Shown: positions 36,501-45,503, counted from the first letter of the stretch. The stretch: 64,000 nt of DNA from Chitinophaga arvensicola (GCF_900110835.1 NZ_FOJG01000001.1:1003022-1067021), one strand, 5' to 3'. Made by a program: numbers and translations. Notes: a model not told the origin generated them from the letters alone.

Positions 36501-38013
36501 AATTGTACTGGAAGGTGGTGGAAGTGCTGGCACCTGTAAAGTTGATGGTTTTATCCTGGATCATCCTGCCTTTATTATCGTAGATGCGGACGGTAGATAT
36601 GTAGCTGGAGCTACCCAGTACCTTTCGTTTACTCCAGGTGATATTACCGAAGGGTTTGGCATGGGCCACCAAGGGTTCAGCATACTCAGGAGCTGTATAA
36701 TAGCTTTGATTGATCGTTAAGCTGTTAATGTTGGTGACAGAAAGGCTGGAACTTAACCCTGCGGGTATGTTGTTGTAATCATCATAGTGGCTCACCGTGA
36801 GTTCTTCATAGGTGGCACCGCTTAGCGTTGGATATACTAAGGTGTTATAAGCACGTACGGCGTGGTAGGCAAGGTTATTGTTGTCATTAAGCAGCCCCAT
36901 GCTGGTTTCCCGCCCGAGGGAGTCATATACAAAGTAGCGCCACTTTTTAGTACTTGCCCCCCGAAGGTTACCATCCTGGCTCATCACCATCTGGCCTCTC
37001 TGGTTATACACCAGGTAAACTACCGCCACACCGGGATCTTTTTTACGGATGGAGCGGCCCTTACGGTCATATTCATACCGAAACATCTGTTCTGCTGTAA
37101 TAGCACCACCGAGTGCATCGGCATCCCAGGAGTTCGCACTTAGCAGTTTAACCCCTTCCGGCTGAATCACTGCGCGGAGCCGGTCGAGTTCATCATAGAC
37201 CATATAGGTACAGGCCCACCCCAGGTGGCCGCTACCGCTACCATTATCCGCATCGGCTGTATATTGTACTTTGCGCAGGATCAGCTTACCCATTTCATCC
37301 TTATACTCAATAATTTGGTTACCATGCTCATCACGGGTAATATTTTTGTACAAACTGCCCCCTGGATAGATGGCAATTGTAAAATAGGCGCCGAATTTAT
37401 CCGTTGAATCCCGCACCTGCCAGATGCGGACGCTATCGGAAACGGTATTGATCCAATAATTTGAAACAGTCCCCCTGCCCGAACCCACCCAATTGCTGCC
37501 AGCGGGTAAATACGCGGTGGCTCTATCCAAAGTAGAGGCTTCATAAACGGTTTGGTTATAACCCCAGTTAGGGCCGGAACCAACTTCCAGCCGCGCATTG
37601 TAAAACTGGTGTTGTTCCTGGAAAGGGTCACGTTTGAAGCTGCCGTTGTTAGCAGATTCCCCAACACCTCTGTCCAATGCCCGAAAGTGCAGGTAGTCAA
37701 TGGCCTGACGGCCCTGCTCATCGTAAACAAAACCCTTTACAATATCTGCTGCAGTATCGTTAAAAGGCAATGACCCCTTTCTGACAACTTCCTGTATGGG
37801 GCGGCCCAGCCCATCAATGTAAATTGAGGTCATTTTTGCTTCCCGCAAAGCGGCAGACCTTACACTGTCGGCAGTTCCTATGGGGGCTTTGGTTTCCCAA
37901 CGCCGAACAAAATTGATCTGTCCACTGGGATAAGCATCGGGCAAAGGTTGTTGAGCAAAAGCGGATGAGCTAACAAATAGTAGCCCTGTAATATATCGAA
38001 TGATGTTTCGCAT
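33592..38013 (-). CDS. RHS-repeat protein with C-terminal metzincin-like protease domain
   Basis: A 1473-residue protein. After a signal peptide (ITGLLFVSSSAFAQQ) comes a DUF6443-like region (about 25-80, with SIYIDGLGRPIQEVV), then many YD/RHS repeats (for example YVYDELDRLRAV, YEYDRKGRSIRKK, YAYDEIGHLKKR, YEYDSNGNLAYDK) and the RHS core (YDYGARNFDPQIGRFNSVDP, near 1186-1205). The variable C-terminal domain (~1230-1473) has HEVGHNLGLPH at 1382-1392 and CIM at 1396-1398, the zinc site and Met-turn of a matrixin-like metzincin. This is the layout of a polymorphic toxin whose effector is a protease. Secretion and target are not shown by the sequence. Confidence 0.92.
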   Translation of the reverse strand: MRNIIRYITGLLFVSSSAFAQQPLPDAYPSGQINFVRRWETKAPIGTADSVRSAALREAKMTSIYIDGLGRPIQEVVRKGSLPFNDTAADIVKGFVYDEQGRQAIDYLHFRALDRGVGESANNGSFKRDPFQEQHQFYNARLEVGSGPNWGYNQTVYEASTLDRATAYLPAGSNWVGSGRGTVSNYWINTVSDSVRIWQVRDSTDKFGAYFTIAIYPGGSLYKNITRDEHGNQIIEYKDEMGKLILRKVQYTADADNGSGSGHLGWACTYMVYDELDRLRAVIQPEGVKLLSANSWDADALGGAITAEQMFRYEYDRKGRSIRKKDPGVAVVYLVYNQRGQMVMSQDGNLRGASTKKWRYFVYDSLGRETSMGLLNDNNNLAYHAVRAYNTLVYPTLSGATYEELTVSHYDDYNNIPAGLSSSLSVTNINSLTINQSYYTAPEYAEPLVAHAKPFGNITWSKRKVLGSSSYISTVRIYDNKGRMIQDKTINFTGASTSTTFQYNFVGKAIRCIVSSSKEAPNGLTYRLFYRYTYDDLGRVIKDEVAFNNYADNYRTLVEYAYDEIGHLKKRMLGRNATTGLPIETQLYDYNVRGWLLGMNRDFAKDSTDKSKYFGFELAYDQAATTVNGISQNFATARYNGTIGGIVWKGMGDNATRKYDYQLDRLNRLTGAAFSQFTGSSFSNTSGLDFSAGFSYDLNGNMKTATQKGWQGTSSGIIDSLLYTYRPYSNQLSSVLDRVNDTSTRMGDFRSSTEYMSALGGTKTTTAVDYEYDSNGNLAYDKNKDVTRISYNYMNLADTVFLKGKGMIIYSYDARGTKLRKKVIDSTVSPVLTTENIYVDNFVYQSSYHDPNEPTDQFENLAYFIHPDGICRHDYIKGISYDYFLKDHLGNVRMVVTDKPFTDVYPDLNLEGGSGSAEVTAQDAFYEKADGSPINVTASRVSRPGAFGDTTTNGHQVMLVRRSTGAFGAGKLLKVMGGKPGDERLHVSVQYYYTTGNANNGGANPLTSFITSFGSALLSSGGVSNALKPFAGNIASSVAADPAMGGLLNSAPNTSGGNSAPKAYLHVLFFDEQFHFDAINSVVIPVAYTPNIPGTIDLRLSNAVNVPRNGYAYIYFSNESNELVYFDNLTITHQRGPITEENHYYPYGLSIAALSTRATGLLSGNYGVNTKEKQTKEFSAGHSLEWYDYGARNFDPQIGRFNSVDPNGAKYAWSSPYAYGFCNPAQVTDPTGKDGVVTGSGSKDDPYVVTANYYYYNMSAEQQAAFKAALNEYNQDGKTRAVETKNGTVYIRFDLKAIEAKDKDDARQKAGDDLAVKDGVQLQYGNTVTVSNKPDAGDSPESLTLGHATNRDITLDEADLKKYAESKPGGDFLQISISNAIHEVGHNLGLPHGIGCIMFDASAVELKDSKGKGTGKYLHFYNAVDNDGISAMIGYFGKRYKDMTNDNLTESQRLNVKDNSRAGMITPVSKDDF

Positions 38014-38031
38014 CTTACTTTTTTTTCAGGT

Positions 38032-41000
38032 TTATGGATTTACAACCGGCACTGTATTATAGACCTGGTAGGTATACTGATATTCAGTAAGGATTTTTCC
38101 ATTGTGGTCACGCTTACGAAGTAACCTTCCTATGCTATCATACTCGTAATAATTCCTGCGGTAGAGATTATCGGTTTCGTTAATTAGCCGCCAATCTTTA
38201 TCATAAGTGTAAGTGAGGTAGTTTTGTTTGTCACCTTCTTTGTTGGCCCCCATCCGCAGCTCGTCGATCTTGTTTCCATTGGAGTTAATGGCCAGTTTGA
38301 ACGGCGAGTTTCCGTAGGTGAACATATATATTTTCCACCCGTCGTATTCTCCAATTACTTCCACGTTGGGTCCTGTTAAAGTGGTGTAAAGGCCTGTAGT
38401 AGTATTATAACTTTCCAAGGTAGGCGCCGCCCCTGTTGACCTGGCGGCCACAAAGACTCTTCCTTCCGTAAAGTCAGTAGCCAGCCGGCAGCGCCCCACA
38501 AAGGAATATTTACCAGTAAAAGCTACCGTACTATCCAGTGATCCTATCAGCGTCCATGTTTGTCCATCGGGCACCTGATTGATGGTGCCATAATCGTCGG
38601 CCTGGTGCACGGGGTAGGACTCAAAAGAAGTATAGGCAGGATTACGATGCGTACCCGATCCAAATAAGTGGTGGCCGAGGATCTGTACCCCATTATACCC
38701 CATCATATAGCGGGAACGGGTACCATCAGCGTATTGTGTTTCCAGTGGGGCAAAACGAACATCATAATTTTTCACCGTCGCGCTCTGCTCATAGGCCGTA
38801 TCCTTCGACCAATGTGTATCAGTGATGTAACTAAAGGTCGTAATATCTGTTGGCGTCAGTGATGACAATGACCGCGGGCGGTCAAGTGCCATTTTAAAGG
38901 CGGTCTTTAACATAGGAATATCGGTAGAGGAAAAATTATTCAGTGCATACTCGTTGAGTAATCCGCCCAGAACTCTTTCAACTCCACCAGCTGAATCCTT
39001 TAAAGTATGGAGCTTCTCGATCACAGCGTTGAGCACATGGTTATTCAGGAAGCGGCTTATGATAAATTCCGCCGTATCATCGGGAAAATCCATCGGATAG
39101 CGGGTGATCTGAGAGCGATGCTGCCCCCGGCTATTAATGGTGGTCATCTTCGTGACCTGCCAATGACGCGGGTTGTATTCAAACTGCTGTACCAGTTCCA
39201 GCTTATTTGTGCTACCAAGTTGCCAGGTGGTGGTGGTCGTTTTTTTCGGACGATAAGCATATGTGTATTCCTTATAGGAATTGGAATAGATCAGCGTAAT
39301 GGGCATTAAACCGTCAGCAGCAGTAAAGTAGGCATCCGTGGCATCGAGGGTATTCATCGTCCAATGCTCCAGATAGGTTTTGGGATCAGTGCTGGGCCGG
39401 ATGGGAACTGCTTCATATTCAGTGATACTGCTTTGCAGTAATGTATCATGGGGGGTATAATGTCCCTCAAAAATCGGCTTCCCCCTTTCCAGTTCTCTGG
39501 AGGAATAGTGGTTATAAGGAGAGGTGAACGGGTTAATAGAAGCCAGCATGGTATCATCTCCATGCCCATTATCATAGTTGGTAAATCTACGGATGGTATA
39601 AGCGCTATCGGTGCGGCGCTCGATCACCTGGGAATAGCCTACCGCCGGTCCGGACAGGGCTGCATTGATTGGCTGGTTGGAGCTGACCGCGACCTTCATA
39701 TTTTTCATACAGTCGAAATACTGATCCCCGTACAATTTCGAAAATGCGGTATCAAAATGATAGATAAAACTATGTTGATCCAATACCCCGCTGGAAGGCA
39801 GGGCTTCAATCGCAGATTCACTTAGTGCATTGTTGTAACCGGTGACGTAAAAATATTTAACCACGTTGGCCGTGCGGGCCACTGTATCGAAGGTGCGGAT
39901 AGACTTAATCCGAAGCCCACCAGCATAGCGGTTAGCAGAAAGAGAATCTACACCCGCCGCACGATCCATTTTTACCCGCTTACGATAGGTATTAAGCTCA
40001 TAGGTGAACTCCTTATATCCTCCAGTGGGAAAGACCATCTTCTTTAATACGCCTTGCCTGGTGTGGACCAGCGAAGGTTGTCGTAGGGTGTCGATCTGCC
40101 CATTGCGCAGGCCGAATATAGAGAACGAATTGGTCCCATTCCAGTAGCCCCAGTGGTCAAGTTGACCTGAAACGTAATCCGGGGCGATCAGATCATCAAA
40201 GTAGGAGAATGTATACCGTTCATCGGTGGAATTACCCAACCTATCCCACTTTTCAAGTCCATGCAGCAAAAAGCGATCTGGAGAATTGGACAAGTCGGCA
40301 TAGGTGAATCTCCACAGATAGTTATCCCCCCGATAAGTTTTGACACCAATGGAATCGAGTTGTTTAAACTGAATATCCTGGGTCACATTATTGGTGAGTT
40401 TATTCTGCTCAAACGTATTGCTATAGAAGAAATCATATTCTGCAATCCCGCCATATATATGGGTAAGGTAAACGGGAGAAATTAATTTGGCTGCTGTTGT
40501 TTGTGCAGGGATGTGAGGATTGGCACCTGCGTTTTCGCAAGAATTTTCGCTGGGCCTGATGGAATAGGCCATTTCAGAATTATAGAGCTGATGGATGTAT
40601 TCACCTCTCGCATAATCATAGCTGACCTGCTGCCCATCAGCAAAGACCACGCTGGTCAGGTAAAAAGCGCTGGCGATCCAAAAGTCATTGTAGTTCTGGT
40701 CGCCATAGTTACTGGAAGTATTGACATAATTTTCACCAATTGAATATTCTATGGCTTCCTTTCCTTCTACGTTCTTACCAAAGTAAAACCGGGTGCCATC
40801 CTCTGCTACCATCACAAATCCGGCCATCGTTTTAGGATACTTGTGTTGCATGGCGTAAGGTGTCATACCCAGTAACCACTGCGGACAGGTAGCCCCGGCC
40901 TGCGGATCACTATTAGGTTGAAGCAGTGAACCTGGAACGTCTATGTCTGGCCCGATCTCATACACTTTGAATTTTTTATCACTCACCACCTCGATCTCGG

Positions 41001-41721
41001 TACTGGTCTTATAGTAGAATTTGCCGCTATATCCGAACATATTAAAGCTGAACTCATCAGGCTGCACATCAAAGGTGCCAGGGTAGGTATTATCGGACCA
41101 ATAGCCGGTGGTGCCGGGTACAAAACGGCCCCCAAAAACACGTTCGTAGGCATTGCAACTATTGGACATCCACCAGTGTTTTAGCGGAACGTGCAGGCTG
41201 TTTTTAACCCAGTGGGGTAAACCACCGAAGTTGATATTTATAAATTCATGGGTGCCTTTTTCCAGCGTTAGATAGTTGTACGGATAGGGGGTACCAGGCG
41301 TTTGCCTGGCCCATCCCAAGGTTAACTGCTGAAAGGCATCCGGATGATAGTCGGGAACACAATCACAGACATTTTCGAGCCGATAGGCAAATTCATCGGG
41401 AATATTCCTTACCGAGCGGGTGATCACCCCACCGGTATTAACTGTCCAACCTAATGCCGCCACACCGGGATGCAGATCGGGTTTAAAGCCCGAAGCGTTA
41501 TAGGTAAGCGACACGCCCACATCATGTTTGAGCCACGGCACAGAGGCTAGTTTCACATCAATGGAGGGCCGGCCAGTAAATTGATTGACTTGCGTTTTAC
41601 CCACTACATTAAAACTCCAGGCTTGCGGAGATTGCATGTTAGTGAGCGGTTCGGGAATTTGAGCAAGGGTAGTTAAGGCCGCAAACAGCCAGGTACCCAA
41701 AACAAGCAGTTTTTTGTTCAC
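38032..41721 (-). CDS. RHS/SpvB-like secreted protein
   Basis: A 1229-residue protein starting at a GTG (41721), with a signal peptide (LVLGTWLFAALTTLAQ). The N-terminal part (about 40-110) has VSLTYNASGFKPDLHPGVAALGW, typical of RHS/SpvB-like Bacteroidota proteins. The C-terminus ends in repeat-like units (YTYDKDWRLINETD; YEYDSIGRLLRKRD). There is no toxin domain beyond the last repeat. It lies 18 bases upstream of the toxin-bearing RHS gene and 6 bases downstream of the barrel gene, so the three form an operon. It may act as a companion shell or export partner (inference). Confidence 0.85.
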   Translation of the reverse strand: MNKKLLVLGTWLFAALTTLAQIPEPLTNMQSPQAWSFNVVGKTQVNQFTGRPSIDVKLASVPWLKHDVGVSLTYNASGFKPDLHPGVAALGWTVNTGGVITRSVRNIPDEFAYRLENVCDCVPDYHPDAFQQLTLGWARQTPGTPYPYNYLTLEKGTHEFININFGGLPHWVKNSLHVPLKHWWMSNSCNAYERVFGGRFVPGTTGYWSDNTYPGTFDVQPDEFSFNMFGYSGKFYYKTSTEIEVVSDKKFKVYEIGPDIDVPGSLLQPNSDPQAGATCPQWLLGMTPYAMQHKYPKTMAGFVMVAEDGTRFYFGKNVEGKEAIEYSIGENYVNTSSNYGDQNYNDFWIASAFYLTSVVFADGQQVSYDYARGEYIHQLYNSEMAYSIRPSENSCENAGANPHIPAQTTAAKLISPVYLTHIYGGIAEYDFFYSNTFEQNKLTNNVTQDIQFKQLDSIGVKTYRGDNYLWRFTYADLSNSPDRFLLHGLEKWDRLGNSTDERYTFSYFDDLIAPDYVSGQLDHWGYWNGTNSFSIFGLRNGQIDTLRQPSLVHTRQGVLKKMVFPTGGYKEFTYELNTYRKRVKMDRAAGVDSLSANRYAGGLRIKSIRTFDTVARTANVVKYFYVTGYNNALSESAIEALPSSGVLDQHSFIYHFDTAFSKLYGDQYFDCMKNMKVAVSSNQPINAALSGPAVGYSQVIERRTDSAYTIRRFTNYDNGHGDDTMLASINPFTSPYNHYSSRELERGKPIFEGHYTPHDTLLQSSITEYEAVPIRPSTDPKTYLEHWTMNTLDATDAYFTAADGLMPITLIYSNSYKEYTYAYRPKKTTTTTWQLGSTNKLELVQQFEYNPRHWQVTKMTTINSRGQHRSQITRYPMDFPDDTAEFIISRFLNNHVLNAVIEKLHTLKDSAGGVERVLGGLLNEYALNNFSSTDIPMLKTAFKMALDRPRSLSSLTPTDITTFSYITDTHWSKDTAYEQSATVKNYDVRFAPLETQYADGTRSRYMMGYNGVQILGHHLFGSGTHRNPAYTSFESYPVHQADDYGTINQVPDGQTWTLIGSLDSTVAFTGKYSFVGRCRLATDFTEGRVFVAARSTGAAPTLESYNTTTGLYTTLTGPNVEVIGEYDGWKIYMFTYGNSPFKLAINSNGNKIDELRMGANKEGDKQNYLTYTYDKDWRLINETDNLYRRNYYEYDSIGRLLRKRDHNGKILTEYQYTYQVYNTVPVVNP

Positions 41722-41727
41722 AGTGGT

Positions 41728-43149
41728 TTATTTTGATAATTGATACCCCATGCGGAAGACGAGGGGCTGGAAATTAGGGTCGCTACGTTTGGACAGAAAA
41801 TTATAGAGCAGTTGCAGGTTTGACTTTTTAAAGAATTTACTGTTCACGCTGATGATCTTACTGACTCCCACCAGCCCGGCGGGTGTCCAGTACTTTACCT
41901 CCGGGAGATCCTGAAAGGCACTGAACGGACGTTGGTAGTTGTACTCCAATCCGCCGGACAGATAAAAGGAACCTTTGGCCTTTACATCCACAAAGGATCG
42001 CAGCCCCACGCCCTGACCGGTTATCTGGATGTTTTTAATGTCCTTACCCCATCCTATTTTAAAGGAACCACCCACGCCGACTGTGCTCTTATTACTGAGT
42101 TTATAACCTAGGCTTAAACCGAAATCTGTAGTGGTTGGAAAGAAAGTGTTGCTTTTGGTGCTTTGCGCATTGGTACCCACCTGCAGCCGCGATAGAAAGG
42201 ACTTTACTTTTTGTGTATTGGGCTTAAAGTCCGGTAGATCTTGAATAGGCTTATCATCTCCTACACTGCTGAGTTTATCCTTTATTAGCTTTAACTGGCT
42301 GCTCATCGCCGATACCTGTTGTTGTAAAAGTTGGCTGTTGGCGCCGGCTGCGCCGAGCTGTTGCTGCATGGCAGGCGTAATAGCCAGTCGTACCTGCAGA
42401 CTACCGTAAGATCCGGCCGCGGCAGCATTAGTCATTTCACTGGAAGGGAAAAGCGCTGCAAGGGCAGAATGCACCTTAAAAAAATCCCGAAACAAACTAC
42501 TTTCCTTTAATATGCCTAACAACTTAACCACTACTTTTTCAGGGTCTTTTATCAGGGTGAGGTATTGGTTTACCTGCAATTGATAATAGCCGGCAAGTTG
42601 TTGGTACGCTTTGAGTTCTTTGAGCATACCGGCCTGCCGCAACTGCTCACTAAAGGCGATGGCCCTTTGTCTTAACAACCCCGACCAACTACTGGTAGCA
42701 TCTATGAGATTTTGGGCATATATAAATTGTTTGCTCATAGCCTGTAATTGATCTGCCGGGAGTTTATCGGCAAGTCCGTATTGCTGAAAAAAATTCAGCG
42801 CAGATCGTATCGAATCAAACCGGGCAATAGTATTGCGGTAAAGGGGAGGCACCGCAAAGGTGCTGTCGGAAAGATGATCCAGGTTAGTCCCCGTTAACGA
42901 ATCCATCGCTTTAAAGAGGCGATGATAACGAAGGGAATCCTGTTTTCGCAGTTTATTGGCAATCTGCTTTTCCAGCTTTGACACCTTTTTATGATAAAGT
43001 GCTGTAACTGATTGTAGTTGAGAACTGACTTTAGAGATAGAATGATGGTAGGCGCCGAGGCCACGGGAAACAATGTCCGGTGTTTGACGAGCATAGGTAG
43101 GCAGATAACATATCAATGTTACCACCATAAGCAGTAAGATCTTACGCAT
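41728..43149 (-). CDS. Predicted outer-membrane beta-barrel with coiled-coil N-domain
   Basis: A 473-residue protein with a signal peptide (ILLLMVVTLICYLPTYA). Residues ~35-310 are helical and coiled-coil-like (VSKLEKQIANKLRKQDSL; QQQVSAMSSQLKLIKDKL). From ~340 the pattern changes to alternating strands with glycine and aromatic residues (FGLSLGYKLSNKSTVGVGG; GSFYLSGGLEYNYQRPF) and it ends MGYQLSK, as expected of an outer-membrane barrel. It is first in the RHS operon, so I infer a surface anchor or export pore for the RHS proteins. No named family recognised. Confidence 0.8.
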   Translation of the reverse strand: MRKILLLMVVTLICYLPTYARQTPDIVSRGLGAYHHSISKVSSQLQSVTALYHKKVSKLEKQIANKLRKQDSLRYHRLFKAMDSLTGTNLDHLSDSTFAVPPLYRNTIARFDSIRSALNFFQQYGLADKLPADQLQAMSKQFIYAQNLIDATSSWSGLLRQRAIAFSEQLRQAGMLKELKAYQQLAGYYQLQVNQYLTLIKDPEKVVVKLLGILKESSLFRDFFKVHSALAALFPSSEMTNAAAAGSYGSLQVRLAITPAMQQQLGAAGANSQLLQQQVSAMSSQLKLIKDKLSSVGDDKPIQDLPDFKPNTQKVKSFLSRLQVGTNAQSTKSNTFFPTTTDFGLSLGYKLSNKSTVGVGGSFKIGWGKDIKNIQITGQGVGLRSFVDVKAKGSFYLSGGLEYNYQRPFSAFQDLPEVKYWTPAGLVGVSKIISVNSKFFKKSNLQLLYNFLSKRSDPNFQPLVFRMGYQLSK

Positions 43150-43768
43150 GGCGAAGGCTTGCAGGGTTTAACAATAAATTGCTGTGATCTCTATGAGAGT
43201 GAAAGATGGTTGGGGAGAACGACGCCGGTCTTAAACCGACACGACAATAATGCTTCGGCAATGATATTTGGAATTTTTATCATTTCCAATTTTATTTATT
43301 TTTTTAATGGATGGTTACCCTCAACCTCGCTATCTGTAAATCATTTTCGCTTCCACCACCTTTTCTAAAATAATAACATTCTGTTTCCACCAGGCAGCTA
43401 CGAAATAAGATCTTGCTATTTCCACACCTCTACCACTTCTAAAGTTGAATTTTGTTTTTGTTTGTTGATGTAAAACCCACCACCGCTAACGCAGACCACA
43501 TATACCGTTCTTCACTTCTTCCGCGAATATACTATCCGGCTCAAGCCTCCAGACAAACTGCGGCCGCGCTGAACGGCCTGGCCTTACAGGTGAGGAAAAA
43601 AAATCTCCACCCCCGGCTCTCCCACCACTCCCAGGAAACGGGGGTAGTATTTTTTTTCCTCATTCGTCCTCTGGCTCTCACCGGCTTAGTGATAGCTGCT
43701 TACAGGTGTATGAACGAGGCGAAGCAAGCGCGGAGCCGAGATTTTTAAACCATAAAAATTTTAATTGT
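43150..43768. other. Divergent intergenic region carrying a structured leader
   Basis: This region separates the RHS operon (leftward) from the SSB/PRTRC operon (rightward). The left half must contain the RHS promoter but has no clear boxes that I can assign. The right half contains the conserved structured element described separately. No gene is visible. Confidence 0.5.
43551..43720 (+). promoter_or_regulatory. Structured leader element, copy 1 (upstream of ssb)
   Basis: Two hairpins. The first pairs GGCCG (43562-43566) with CGGCC (43574-43578) around the 7-base loop CGCTGAA. The second pairs GAGGAAAAAAAA (43592-43603) with TTTTTTTTCCTC (43650-43661), then has an internal loop TCTCCA/TAGTA, then CCCCCG (43610-43615) with CGGGGG (43639-43644). 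Downstream are ATTCGT, CCGGCTTAG and GGTGTA. A copy with the same conserved loops but different stem sequences lies upstream of the DUF932 gene. The T run on the 3' side could also act as a terminator. Confidence 0.7.
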
Positions 43769-44164
43769 ATGTGTACAGTAACAGGAACAGTAACGAGAAA
43801 CGCCAACGTCGGCGAAACAAAGACAGGTTTGAAGATTGTCAATTTTACCGTGGCGGTAGAATACCCCTACTATGACAAGAAGGAAGAAAAGAAGAAGAAA
43901 AGAACCGCCTATTGGAACTGCCACTATTACCGGGCAGAAAAGGTGGCAGAGCATATCCTTATGGGTCAGGTATTGGAAGTAGTGGGTTTCCCTTACCCTG
44001 ATTCCTTCGTAAAGGGTAACGACGAATTAAACAGCCAGTTGCACCTGATCGTCGATACAATCAAGTTCCACGGCGCAAAGCCCGGCAAGTCTAAACCGGT
44101 AAAAAAGGAACAGGCAGGGGAACAAAACGTTAACGAGGATCAATTTGCAGACCTCCCGTTTTAG
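43769..44164 (+). CDS. ssb: Single-stranded DNA-binding protein of the PRTRC locus
   Basis: I chose the ATG at 43769 (MCTVTGTVTRNANVGET), where the OB fold begins; the longer frame would run into the structured leader. About 131 residues: strands TVTGTVTRNANV, GLKIVNFTVAVEY, TAYWNCHYYRAEKVAEHI, LEVVGFPYPDSF, and an acidic SSB-type tail ending DQFADLPF. PRTRC loci in Bacteroidota often begin with such an ssb. Binds single-stranded DNA during element replication or transfer (family knowledge). A terminator follows directly. Confidence 0.88.
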   Translation: MCTVTGTVTRNANVGETKTGLKIVNFTVAVEYPYYDKKEEKKKKRTAYWNCHYYRAEKVAEHILMGQVLEVVGFPYPDSFVKGNDELNSQLHLIVDTIKFHGAKPGKSKPVKKEQAGEQNVNEDQFADLPF

Positions 44165-44170
44165 TCCTAC

Positions 44171-44210
44171 CCGGCGGCGGGACCGGTTACCGGTAGCCCG
44201 CTGCTTTTTT
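44171..44210 (+). terminator. Rho-independent terminator after ssb
   Basis: The outer stem GCGGCGGG with CCCGCTGC (one mismatch) and the inner stem ACCGG-TTA-CCGGT are followed by six T. It separates ssb from the PRTRC E gene, so ssb may be made in larger amounts than the genes that follow. Confidence 0.85.
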
Positions 44211-44232
44211 AAATCTCAAATACATACCGATT

Positions 44233-45030
44233 ATGCAAACGAACTTTTTTACAGAGATCGCCAAACTCATGGCCGATGATAGCCGCCTGATATTCACGTT
44301 AGAGCGCCAGCAGGATGGAAACTTTATTGTTGTGGTGCATTATGATCTGATCAACGAAAGCAAAAATAACAAGCTGGTTATTCAACCCCTTGTTTTTCGC
44401 AAAACAACTACCGAGGAATTGGATGCTCAATTTTTGTTACGGATAACAGAACCGGTGAGCGAAATAGGCGACCTGCTTATTAATAACCGCCAGATCAACG
44501 CGACCATCAAACAGAACAGGGCAAAGCTGGACAAGTCAGCCCAAACAGTAACTCCCACAGTCTCCACAAATGCTGAAAGTTCCACCCCCGCTGCCCCTGC
44601 GGTTAAAAGGGTGCCGCCCAAGTATCAGGTTGCGATGAAAAAGGTAGATGAACTGGAAAAAAAGGGATTACACCGCCAAGCCGTGGGCGTACTCCAATCC
44701 CTCAAAAACTTCCCTTTATTCAAAGCCGAGATCGAGGCAAGGATCGAACAGCTAAAGAAAGCCTACGACCAGCCAGAGCTATTTACAGGCGGGCAAGTAC
44801 AAAATAATACGATTACCAATAAAGCCCTAGAAGATGACAATAACACTCTCTCAAGCAGTGGTGATCATATTCCTGATAGTGTTGCTGATGGCGATCATCA
44901 GGGAGATCATACGGATGATGATTCGTATAATGGTCTTGATCCTGATTATATGGATAATGATGATGCTGATACGGCTGGTATGGAAGGCGATACTTCTACA
45001 GCAGATCACCCAACATACATGAACCACTAA
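44233..45030 (+). CDS. PRTRC system protein E
   Basis: A 265-residue protein. The conserved N-terminal domain begins FFTEIAKLMADDSRLIFTLER and includes VVVHYDLINESKNNKLVIQPLVFRKT, characteristic of PRTRC protein E. A middle helix pair (YQVAMKKVDELEKKGLHRQAV) follows, and the C-terminal ~60 residues are low complexity and very acidic (DDNNTLSSSGDHIPDSV; DYMDNDDADTAG). PRTRC cassettes are found on plasmids and conjugative elements; the biochemical role of E is unknown. It is first of the E-C-F-B-ThiF run. Confidence 0.88.
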   Translation: MQTNFFTEIAKLMADDSRLIFTLERQQDGNFIVVVHYDLINESKNNKLVIQPLVFRKTTTEELDAQFLLRITEPVSEIGDLLINNRQINATIKQNRAKLDKSAQTVTPTVSTNAESSTPAAPAVKRVPPKYQVAMKKVDELEKKGLHRQAVGVLQSLKNFPLFKAEIEARIEQLKKAYDQPELFTGGQVQNNTITNKALEDDNNTLSSSGDHIPDSVADGDHQGDHTDDDSYNGLDPDYMDNDDADTAGMEGDTSTADHPTYMNH

Positions 45031-45042
45031 AAAGATACCACT

Positions 45043-45264
45043 ATGATAGTTTCCACATTACCGCGAGTTTTCTTTTATGAACCCGGACGGGGCGACGACC
45101 CCATCGAATTGCCCGACCCCAATGCCGACATGAGCATTGAACGGGTGCAGTCACTTTTTGCTGTCAATTACCCGGAAATCTCTACCGCCAAAGTGCGCGG
45201 CCCGATATTCAACAGTGACAAAGTGGAATATCACTTTACAATTTCATTAGGTCAAAAAGGATAA
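45043..45264 (+). CDS. PRTRC system protein C
   Basis: A 73-residue protein, the usual size for PRTRC protein C. Typical features are the N-terminal strand RVFFYEPGRGDDPIELPDP, then MSIERVQSLFAVNYPEISTA and a C-terminal strand VEYHFTISLGQKG. The fold looks ubiquitin-like, which fits a cassette that also encodes a ThiF-like E1 homologue. It ends GG-less, so conjugation through a C-terminal diglycine is not evident. Function unknown. Confidence 0.9.
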   Translation: MIVSTLPRVFFYEPGRGDDPIELPDPNADMSIERVQSLFAVNYPEISTAKVRGPIFNSDKVEYHFTISLGQKG

Positions 45265-45266
45265 TC

Positions 45267-45503
45267 ATGAAAATCATAAGGCAATCAAAATTTCGCATAG
45301 ACGAATCCATACTAAAAGACGAAAAGTTATGCAAGTTATACAACAACATAGCCGCCGAGTTAGAACAGATATACAGCCTGCCAACCGCTTCACAGGCCAT
45401 CCGGCAGCAGGCGCAGGCAGCGCCAATTGCGATGATTCAACCCCTGTGGTTAGGACCAAACTTCAACCTATTAGAAAAGCCCATACCGGAAAGCGAAGAA
45501 TAG
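45267..45503 (+). CDS. Small hypothetical protein in the PRTRC operon
   Basis: A 78-residue protein whose ATG is 2 bases after the PRTRC C stop, which suggests coupled translation. Sequence is plausible protein (KIIRQSKFRIDESILKDEKL; NNIAAELEQIYSLP; IQPLWLGPNFNLLEKP). The end overlaps the probable start of protein F by up to 58 bases in another frame. No family recognised. Confidence 0.65.
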   Translation: MKIIRQSKFRIDESILKDEKLCKLYNNIAAELEQIYSLPTASQAIRQQAQAAPIAMIQPLWLGPNFNLLEKPIPESEE

